Part shown: piece after piece, positions 54,920-64,000 of the stretch
Numbering within the stretch: the first letter of the stretch is position 1
How the letters are laid out: every line of letters begins with the position of its first letter
Assembly (NCBI GenBank): GCA_036877525.1
Contig: JAZGTH010000104.1
Span: 186,001-250,000 of the forward strand
Reading direction: 5' to 3'
Origin: Chromobotia macracanthus
Taxonomy: Eukaryota > Chordata > Actinopteri > Cypriniformes > Botiidae
DNA: 64,000 bases
Notes under the pieces: model-generated
Seen by the model: the letters and a program-made list of their open reading frames with translations, nothing else
Databases searched by the model: none
Told to the model about the DNA's origin: nothing
Translations under genes and position numbers: made by a program

Positions 54920-57900
54920 TCAAGCTGATGATTTTATGGACAAAAGTGCCTCGTTCGGCTCTGCATTATCCTCCCGTTTAACAGACACAGTGAAGGGCTG
55001 GATTAATATTTCCGTATCTAAGATTACATTTACTCAAATTACATTTACTTACATTTACTATTAATTAAAAATAAAGCACTTGTGTAAAAATGTTTTTCAA
55101 CAAGAATGCCTTTATTTACGGAAATAAATCCAGTGTCTTCATTCAGACAGGATATTCTGTTGTTCTGAATGGCTCCATCATGTGACTCATGAGTTCAGCT
55201 GGTAAATGATAATGTTGTGATATGTGCACTGCTTCCATCAGACGTGTAAATATAACACACAGTTATACTGTGCCATAACTCGCTGTTATTCTACAACGAG
55301 GCAATGAAGACATAATAGAAACAAAATCACGTTTACTTTAAGATTAAACACGTGCATTTCAAACGATGTTGCATTTAGTGAAAATAGATTCACAGAAATA
55401 AATTAGAAAATTAAACACATTTTAAAGCTTGTGAAAATAGAACCACTCAGTCAACCCATGATGTGTTGTAACTTGTTAAAGTGACTTTTAAAAGAATGAT
55501 TGCGCTTTGTAAGTTTCATGATTTCTTCCATTTTTGTTGTTGTGTAAATATTCTCTTTTCTGCCATATGTCTGCAGCTTTCTACAATCATTTTGGCAGCT
55601 GTTGTCTGGAGATATCTTATCTTCAAGAGACCATCACCTCCAGACATAATCCTCACACAGATGACACGTTCTTGATACCAAAGGCAGCCCACCTATTGTA
55701 TCTAAATGACAGCAGCTTCCTGCGTCTCCAATCACATGATTTCTCACACAGGTCCACACGCAGCTATTTCAACATGAAAACTGTTTTTTGAAGACCACAA
55801 GTCAGGACATGAATGATGAATTAAAAAGGGAGAAATGGATGCGGTAAAAAATGTGTGGAAATTGTCCCTTTTTAAGAAAGAAAGATAGATACATTTCTTC
55901 ATCATATAGCTTTTCAAGACTTTTAAAAGACAGCGTTTTCTGTGCAGAACTTAAAACTGTTGAAATCAAGAGAAATTAAACCAGCATTCATTTTCATTTT
56001 TCAAGCTTTCGAGAAAGTAAACATGTTTTTCCATCTGTTTTTCAGTCAATGGCCGAAAGGGTGAAAAATGATATGTAGTAACATGGGGGAAAATTTCAAG
56101 AAAAGATCCACAGTATTCAGATATTCAGTCACGAGTCTTAGAATGACTGACAGATGCAGGCAACAGGTACAGGAACCCAACCCCCCACCCACCAGGGCAT
56201 GATGTGCTACATTAAAGCCAGCAAAATCTTTTCAACATCTGTATGTATTCCAGAATACATTACTGGCGGCACCGTCTGTATTCAGACTGGCTGCAGTATT
56301 GAACTCTTTCTCTTTGTTTATGAAATGTCGCAGGTAAAGCTGCATAAGCTGCAAATGGCAAGAAAACTGCTAGAAAATGGCGACACAGTCGGTCAAAGAT
56401 AAAGTGTTGCAATATCACAGATCATATTTTTTTAAGTTTTCTCATTCTATAAAATGGCTGCCATTTATGTCCCTCATGTATATTTTGGGGTGTTTGGCTG
56501 TATAGTGCCCTGCCTCCTAGTAGCGCCCCCATGTGTTGCGTATGATGCAGACATCTTTTTAAGCTCCTAAAATTTGTTCCAGTTTGCTAAAGCAACACAG
56601 TTTTGTGTCAACACAGAACATTTCATTGTGTGCCTTTCACTTCAGCTGTAAAATATATGTTTACTTAGTCAGTTTGTGCTGGGACAGCATGAATTGTTGT
56701 TGGTATTAACTAAAACTGGATAAAGGATTTCTAGTTCCCAGCATGCTTTACATAAAACGAGATGAGGAGAGTAAAGGTTGAAATTATTTGTTATGTGATG
56801 TCGTTTTAGCAAGATGAAAAGGGGGAAATTACCAAGGGCTGATGAAGCATTGATGTTGTGTAAGCTGAGCATGGCCGTGTTTTCTATGTTGTGTACAACA
56901 TTCATTTACTGTCTCAATTTTTCAGAAAGACCATATCATTTAATGTCAGATGATTTCATGTGTGCCAGAGGAATATTGTCACAAGTTTAAACATGTCAGA
57001 ATCTGTCTAAAGTTGATCTGATCTTTGTCCTACTGGTAATTTTAACAGTGTTATCTGTGGGGAATAATCTCTTTGAAGAGAAGTTACAAATTCAAGACAT
57101 TTCACACATTCCTAAAACTGACTCCAGCATTCCAGATTATCCCAGGATTCTTCAGCTGTGAAACAGACGATGTGGGTAACACCTAATCATTAGGGTTTAT
57201 AGCATACTATAATATTATATAATATTATATGCATATTTTTCAAGAGCCAATCAACTCCCAGTGAAGAAATCAAGCCACACCCCCTTTCGCATATTTACTT
57301 TTAATGACTTCAGAACACTGAAGTGAAGTCAGTTGCAATTTCTGGTTCACACAAACTTTAAAACAGCAGGAATGACAGATGCTGAAACTTTCACTGGTGG
57401 TCACCATGCAGATCTTTCAGTGTTTGCTGAAGAGGCTGTTATTGAAAGATAACAGGGACAGCGATCTGTTGTTAAGCACTTGTATTGTAATGTTTCTTCT
57501 GCTGATGTGATATGTATAACCTAGGGTGCAGCGTACACTATTTGTTCTTGTATTCACTGTTGTCTGGAGTTTGGATTGATTTCACTGTTGGCAGCTCTCG
57601 GTGAATACACACAACACAGACACACTGTTGCTCCCGGGAGTTTTCTGTATGCCTGCTGATTGAACCATTTGTGAGTGTGATAACTTTGGCGTGTTTTATC
57701 ATTCATATTCCAGTCATGCATACTTGTGGATCTGTATAACACATACATAGGCTGCTGTGTTCTTTATTGAGCTGATTCAGGGTCAGTCTCTGGATGAAAC
57801 ATATATTGTATTTAATACTGATTTCCTATGCAAAGGTGTTAGCCAATCTAAACAGTTGGTGTTTACACTGAAGCGACAAGCTGAAGCGAGTTTATTTCAG

Positions 57901-58869
57901 AAGGTCAGAGAGCAGGTAAAATATAATCAGATATAACTATAGCATGACGTTATATGCAAAAAAACATATTTAATTACATTATAAATAGACCTTAATGAAA
58001 ATAATACATTAAGGGCAGAGTAGGTGATTTGTTTAAAAAACATTTTTTGTTATGCTGGTTGAAAGTCTCTTTACATCCTGATAGCAATCACTAAATGGTG
58101 TAAAATATATTTATATTAATATATATATATTTACATCTTCTGTGAAAGGCACAGGACCATTAAATGTTTGTCCATTCGCGAGCATCCATCATTGCATTCG
58201 GTCTGAATTGCATTGGGTCCCATCTGTTTTTTTAAGTGATACAAATTAACCACCTTGTAGACATGTGAGTGCACTTATTCTGAGATTGCTGTCTGCTGCA
58301 GATTGTACAGTGACTGGTTAAAATGCAATATTGTTTTTTTGTGTTGGCTGAATTTTTCTGAGTAAAAAGTGAAGGGTGGAGAGAATGAAGTTTTATATAG
58401 CTCAGCCTGGGCTAGATTTCTAAGAAGCTATTTGTGAAATCGATTTCATCTTTACAAGTAAGCCCGACTCCATCTGCTCTCTTCTCAGCTGGGGTTGTGT
58501 TCTTCACTGAAACTCTCTCTCTCGTCTGATTTGAAGGAAAACATCAGTGATAAGGTTCAAGGGTGGCTGGAGTTGAGAGGAAATGCCCTTAATGAAAATG
58601 AGCAGAAGATCTAACAGAGATTAGAAGCAGAGGAAATGATGATTAAAGTTTACTTTGTTCTCCACCTTCTCATTGTGAGATTGTGAGGCTGAAGCAACGA
58701 ACACTTAAACAACCTTGAGTGACCTTCATGGAGACCTTAACGGCCCTTTCACCCCAATTCCAGTGTGTGTCTGAGTGACAGATGTTGGTAATGATATATT
58801 CAGTTTATTTGTTTATTCATTATAGATACAATACTGTTTGCTGTGTGTGTGTATGTGTGTGTGTGTGTA
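54920..58869. other. No gene seen
   Basis: Mostly unique-looking AT-rich sequence with short GT runs near 58840-58870. Open frames are short, overlap on both strands and show no recognisable domain. Confidence 0.4.
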
Positions 58870-59053
58870 CCTAGCTAACTGGAAATGTTCTCAGACCGTT
58901 AGCTAACATTCTCTAAAAGTTATCAAGAACATTTTGCAGTAACGTTAATAGAACTTTTTTAACGTTATATGTATAAAAATCCAAATGTTATTTTTAAGTT
59001 GTCAATAAAAAATGTTTGGGATATGTTTTTACATCCTAAAATTGTTAGTTGGG
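58870..59053 (+). repeat. AACGTT inverted-repeat element, copy 22 (internal deletion)
   Basis: It runs from CTAGCTAACTGGAAATG to CCTAAAATTGTTAGTTGGG. The central half is deleted. It follows a GT run directly. Confidence 0.85.
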
Positions 59054-60638
59054 GATGTGCAAAGCTACACCAAAAATACAGGTTCACCTAAAAAACTACA
59101 TATAAAAAGCAACCTTGCCCAGAGAATTAAAAAATGCAGACTCGATATTTCAGTACAATATTTCAGAGACCGTCTGAGGGGTTTATAGAGGTGTGTTTAA
59201 AAATCCTTTTCTTGCCAGAAGTTCTTGACTCATTTTGAATGGGCCTTAAATTGATTTTTCACAAGGTTTTACAAGCGTTGTGTAGTGTGAGCCACACGTC
59301 ACTATGAACTGCTTCATCACCAAAAGGAAGCGGCCATTATAAAAATAGTGGAAACGTTCATTAACCTTTAAACAGCGGCTCTCAAACGCATCTCATATTA
59401 CAGGCTGAGCTGCTTCGATTTCCTCCACAAACAGAGGTTTGGTGAATCTGTCAGAGAGATACGTTGCAGTACAGCAGCACAGAGGGAAGTGAAGCGGTCT
59501 TCATTATCCAGCGATGAGGCACGCGGGGGTGACCTTTAAACATGTGCAGGAGGAGATTAATTCATATGTCAGAGGAGAAAGAGAAGCAGGATGGAAACCT
59601 CAGGCTAGATTACACAGTCAAGTGTGAAGGCAAACGTCACAGGTCCTGCTGAGCTACTCTTTGAAAGTAAACGTCTGAATATCAGCCTGAAGCTGAATCA
59701 ATAGCCAATATTTCCTGAGAGCGATACATATTACACCACCAAACAGACTAGCTAATGGCCTTTTATTTCTCAAAGGTTGCTCTTTCAGGGCTAAAGAAAC
59801 TTTGAGTTCTCTTATGTTTTGTTTAATTTCCAACACAAACAGTTTTTTGTCGACAAACAGTAAAAATATAAAGTTATGAAATTGATGTGGATGGCGTAGC
59901 TGAATTTGACTTTTAAAAAAGATAAACCACTGTTGATAATCTCCCCCCTTCAAAAAACTATATACATTCTGTCTAGCATATCTGTTTGTGCTAAAAATAT
60001 AGATTGAGCAGATGAAAATACAATTTTGGGTGCACTGTTTCTGTAAGTACACACAATACAGCAGTTTTGTATTTTCCAGGTAAATACGAACTCTTCATAC
60101 CGTGTCAGAGAAATCTATGAGAGAGAGAATTATGGGTAATGACTCCAATCTGTGACAGAATGTAACTATCCAGTCTTTGAATCATATCAAAAGCTTCACT
60201 TTTCTCTTGTACTTGACCTTCACTCAATACAAAGACCTCTGTTCACAACATCCCTATCTCTCACCTTTAGAATAGAAGACATTGGTATTATAGGCTGTTG
60301 ACTAAGCTAACACCTTCATACTACACCTGTGTCCTGTCCCTGTCTCCACCTGGCTCTATTCACAGAGAGAAAATGTCTTTTAATGACTGACTCACTCCTG
60401 TATGTCACATAGGTCAAGGATACTGCAGGTATTTGCAGCCGTAGGGCAAAATAGCTGTTTTGTTATGCATTATTCCTGTAATGAAGTTCAGTGGTTGGTT
60501 TTTATCGATGGTGTCAGTCATATTGCCCTCTAGTTCAAATTCACATTAAATGTTAACAATAACATGATTAACATAAAATGTGACTTCAACTAGCTCTATC
60601 GTCCCCTCATAAAACATTTGTATTATCGGCAGCCTGAT
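59054..60638. other. No gene seen
   Basis: A 132-codon minus-strand frame (59654-60052) is open here but rich in Phe, Ile, Lys and Gln with no recognisable motif. AT-rich composition alone can account for it. Confidence 0.4.
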
Positions 60639-60980
60639 CCCAGTTAACAATCTTAAGATGTAAAAAACGTTTCCGCAACATTTTCATTAAGTAACAAAAA
60701 TGTTATTTCTAGGAACGTTCAGACATTATAAGAATGCTTGGTTATGAGAATACTTGGTTATGTGAACATTATTTTAAACATTTTATTATTTTATTTTCGA
60801 TTTTTAACATTTTAATTTTGCAACGTTTTTAAAATGTTCCACTAGCTACATTTTTAAGTTATACAATATAAATGTTAACAAAAAAATCTACTAACATTAT
60901 TGCAAGAACTGTTTTGATATCTTTGAGAGAACTTTTAGAGAAAGTTAACCAACGTTCTGAGAATGTTCCCTGTTAGCTGG
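60639..60980 (-). repeat. AACGTT inverted-repeat element, copy 23 (full length)
   Basis: It runs from CCCAGTTAACAATCTTAAG to GAATGTTCCCTGTTAGCTGG. It carries a duplicated GCTTGGTTATGAGAA-like segment near 60736. Confidence 0.9.
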
Positions 60981-61565
60981 AATAGCTCACTGTTGCTCTC
61001 GGTTATTAACCTACTGCGGCAAGATCAAGTTGTAGAGCTTTGCTAAAGCTGAGCTTCGAGAGAGGAATTTAACTCCAGATTTGTGACTCTAGGGACAGTC
61101 TGTGGCTTTAATTAAAACTTCAGACCAGGAGCTTTGGGCATAATTCTGCTGTCAGATGGCCACAGATATACCAGAAGCACTGCCTCTGTTTCATGTGTTA
61201 TAGAGTTTATCATGTTGAAATAAGTTGTCTTGTGTTTGTTTTCTTGACTACTGTTTTTAAACACTTGTTATTGTAACAGCGCACAAATATACAAAAGCAG
61301 AAACATTCACTGCCATTTTGAAAACATGACATTTGAGTCCTGGCCTCTTCATGAGTCACAAATAACATTTTTATAACAATGTTTGCCCCCTGGAATTGAT
61401 TGTGAGGGGCTCTAACCATATACAAACCTGGGGTATATAATATTATTGGGACATTCATTCACAACAGTAAACAGTAGTTTTCTATGCCTAGCACATATTT
61501 ACCTGCGTTTAGCAAACATTACTGGGTATCCATGTTACTTCATCAAATTAATATTCATGAGACCA

Positions 61566-61822
61566 CCCAGATAACAATTTCAGGTTATAAGAACATTTCC
61601 CTAAAATTTCCATTTAGTAACAAAAAATGTTTGAGTTCAAGTTCCAACATTGTTCAAAACATTTTTAGAAGTTGTATTAACATTATTGCTTAGTTATAAG
61701 AACATTATTCAAAGTTTTTTAAAATCTGGAAGATTTTTAATATGTTCCCCTAACAACTTAAGAACAATATTTTTAATAGAGAACATTAGTCAACGTTCTG
61801 GGAATGTTCCCTGTTAGCTGGG
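61566..61822 (-). repeat. AACGTT inverted-repeat element, copy 24
   Basis: It runs from CCCAGATAACAATTTCAGG to GGAATGTTCCCTGTTAGCTGGG. A segment before the right third is deleted. Confidence 0.9.
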
Positions 61823-62196
61823 AACAAGGAAGCTATTTCTTGTGTCATTCCAATTCAGATTAAGTATTTCCCAATAAATGATAACAGATACATAAAGTAA
61901 ATATTATAAGCACCACCTTTCCATCTTATTACAAATACGTTTTTTTTCTTGTAACTGTACAAAGTGAAGTTGAGTGTTGGCATGGCAACCTTTAAGCTAT
62001 AAATCAGTGCATGGAAATAGTATTTGCTGTAACTATCTATTGATTTTGTGATTAGAGCATCAGTTTCTTCCATACTTCCACACATTACAGTTAAGTGTGT
62101 GAACCAATCTATTTCTTCAGCTGATCCAAGATCAAGCATTTGCCCTTGAGTCAGACAAGACCATTTTGCCAGAGTACTCAGAAGGGAAAACTGCCC

Positions 62197-62255
62197 CTGC
62201 GGTTAATCTACCACAAGTCACTCTGAATTAAAAGCATCTGCTACATGACAAGTCA
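62197..62255 (+). repeat. SINE tail fragment
   Basis: CAAGTCACTCTGAATTAAAA then GCATCTGCTACATGAC resembles the conserved GTCGCTTTGGATAAAAGCGT-type tail of cyprinid SINEs. Diverged. Confidence 0.5.
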
Positions 62256-62539
62256 CAAACTGCCATTGTTTGAGAGTCTGGCTCTGTTGACTGCGTTTAG
62301 AACAGGAGCCAGTATTCAAACTAAGAACCTTCTTGCTGTGAGCCAATAGTGTTTCCCTCTGTTTCCACCCTGTTCCCCAGACGCAGATAACTGATTGAGC
62401 TAATGAGTGATTTCTTCAGTCATCTGTTACAAGCAATTTGTAGCACTTACACGTTTATATGAAAGAAAAGCTCTGCCTCTGTTTCCGCTGATAACACAGG
62501 CTGATCCAGACACGTTTTTGAGTAATTAAAGCTGGCGTA

Positions 62540-62880
62540 TGTTAAACGTGAGTGCCGTGAAATCCAGTGGGGGGGTTGGAGAGTCGGGTGGGAACGGGCG
62601 GGGTTGAAAGTCAGGCACTGGGCGATTATTGGGTGCTGGAGGAGACGCTGTCCTTTCCAATTAAACAGAACTGCTGTCGACACAGCTCAGAGACTTCTGC
62701 AGAAAATAAGACCCTGGGAGACAGCAGCGAGATACGGAGGGTGGAAAAGAAATGCCAAATATTTGGGAAAAGGGGTTTTCACGTCAGATAAAGATGGAAG
62801 CTGGGGCCCATTGAGGTGGTCCTGGATAGACTTCTCAGATTTAATGAGCATCTGTATCTACAGCTGATGGGGGCTGTGTT
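62540..62880. other. G-rich unique block, function unknown
   Basis: Locally G-rich on the plus strand (GTGGGGGGGTTGGAG, GGGAACGGGCGGGG) with two overlapping frames of 74 and 87 codons, neither recognisable. It could be an exon of the gene promoted at 51 kb or a conserved non-coding element. Confidence 0.25.
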
Positions 62881-63404
62881 ACCATAGCCGGCCTTTAAAC
62901 TGACAGACCTGCCATGAAATCAGCTTGGTGTCCACATTTGTGTCTCTAATTTGCTTTTCAGTGACAGTCACCTCACAGCCACACGCATGAGTCATGTTGC
63001 TTTTCAGTGCACTCTTGTTTTGCAGCCTGTGACACACATTAAGGGCACATCGAATACAAGGCCACATAACTATCAGATTGTATTCTTATTAGTGGCTCTT
63101 TTAAAACATATTCAGACTGTGTTTTATCAATGTTGAAATATTTTTCAGATATCTTGTAATAAAAATCTGATCATGACCTTGATCTTTAAGCTATTATGAT
63201 GTATCGTTTTCAAACATAAGACAAAAGTTATTTTTGCAGTGTTATTTTTTTTAAATCACACTAGAGGGCAAAATGTTTCTCTGATTAAAGAGCTGTGTGG
63301 ATAAAATGTGACGCCATTCAGTTTGACATTGAGCACTGAAACATGAAGCTGTAAAGACAAAACAAACCAGAATGTGAAAGTAACTGTACCGCACCTGCTT
63401 TCAG

Positions 63405-63432
63405 TCTCTCTCTCTCTGTCTCTCTCTGCAGA
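63405..63432. repeat. CT microsatellite
   Basis: A CT run ending CTCTCTGCAG, which looks like a splice acceptor at 63432. The frame after it (AGATTCTGTTTGTAAGG) has no recognised coding content. Confidence 0.8.
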
Positions 63433-63776
63433 GATTCTGTTTGTAAGGCTTTTCATGTTGCTAATATACTGTGGACATGAAAGACATTTGTTTGAAAGAA
63501 ACGTCAATGAGTTCTTAGGAAACTGGACAGATGGGGTTACACAAGATGTCAGAGTAATTCTGTTCAGCCATGTTCTGTCAGCTTTGCATGTGTTCAGTCC
63601 ATCCAGGATTTTCCATTGTAGTTAATTACCAGTGAGAATTGCTGCCACAGTAAAATGAGCAAAACTGCAGAGATGTTTCAAAGCTGTGAGGTTGTGAAAC
63701 AGCAGCGTTATATCATTAACATGTATATTTATATTGTTCTCCTTCAAATCATTCTTATATGATCAATGGGTGTTTC

Positions 63777-64000
63777 ACAGCTAACCGTTGTTGCTTGTAA
63801 GAACGTTTCTCTAATGTTTCTGTTAGTAATAAAAACGTTTAAAATGTTATTTTGAAAGTTCAAGGAACATTTAAAACGTCCAGTTTTTAGATGTTGTATT
63901 AGCATTATTGCTTGGTTACAAGAACATTATTTAAACATTTTTTAAAATTTGTTTAATTTTTAAAGCGTTCTAACAAGAATAACATTTTTATATATATAAT
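63777..64000 (-). repeat. AACGTT inverted-repeat element, copy 25 (cut by window end)
   Basis: It starts CAGCTAACCGTTGTTGC and proceeds through GTTCAAGGAACATTTAAAAC and TATTGCTTGGTTACAAGAAC to the end of the window. Confidence 0.88.

Noticed and set aside
59654..60052. 132-codon minus-strand open frame
   Set aside because: No recognisable motif or splice context; low-complexity AT-driven composition.
1..64000. CRISPR array, phage or bacterial operon
   Set aside because: The regular repeats seen are dispersed eukaryotic elements or satellites; genes are spliced and vertebrate.

Overview
The window is vertebrate DNA and most probably comes from a cyprinid-type teleost. Two lines of evidence support this: spliced genes with long AT-rich introns, and repeats typical of cyprinid genomes (a DANA/Mermaid-like tRNA-derived SINE, several short inverted-repeat DNA elements, Tc1-like remnants). 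Nothing bacterial or viral was seen. Assignments to families rest on remembered family sequences; no search was run.

Layout. (1) About 1970-4533, minus strand: a four-exon trypsin-like serine protease gene. It has a signal peptide, an intact His/Asp/Ser triad, Asp189 and a hydrophobic C-terminal tail. One reading-frame break in exon 2 and two in exon 4 make it a pseudogene or an indel-damaged assembly of a gene. (2) 10133-35349, plus strand: nine exons of crhr1, the corticotropin-releasing hormone receptor 1 (class B GPCR), running from TM1 to the C-terminal tail with consistent splice phases. Exons for the signal peptide and hormone-binding extracellular domain (about 110 residues) were not found in the window. 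If they lie to the left, the protease gene sits antisense inside a crhr1 intron. The last exon carries two apparent one-base deletions that replace the expected C-terminal PDZ-type tail. (3) 35388-64000: no gene I can name. It holds probable crhr1 3' flank or UTR, many repeats, and one CpG-rich promoter-like block at about 51.1-51.64 kb. That block has nine CGTCA/TGACG cores, a perfect NRF1-type palindrome and a possible first exon with a splice donor.

The most striking sequence-level feature is one dispersed element present about 25 times, in both orientations. It is about 320-360 bp when full length, with ends CCCAGCTAAC...GTTAGCTGGG and an interior built from AACGTT-like hexamers. It occupies roughly a tenth of the window. 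Other repeats include four copies of an AAAGCTGCA-ended element, a 478-bp element with CACTCTTAAAAATAAAG ends, Tc1-like remnants, SINE pieces, a roughly 38-bp AT-rich minisatellite and several microsatellites. Long CT tracts directly precede crhr1 acceptors.

The two genes have no obvious shared function. crhr1 is the stress-axis receptor for CRH and urocortin on pituitary and brain cells. The protease is a secreted or membrane-tethered enzyme of unknown substrate.
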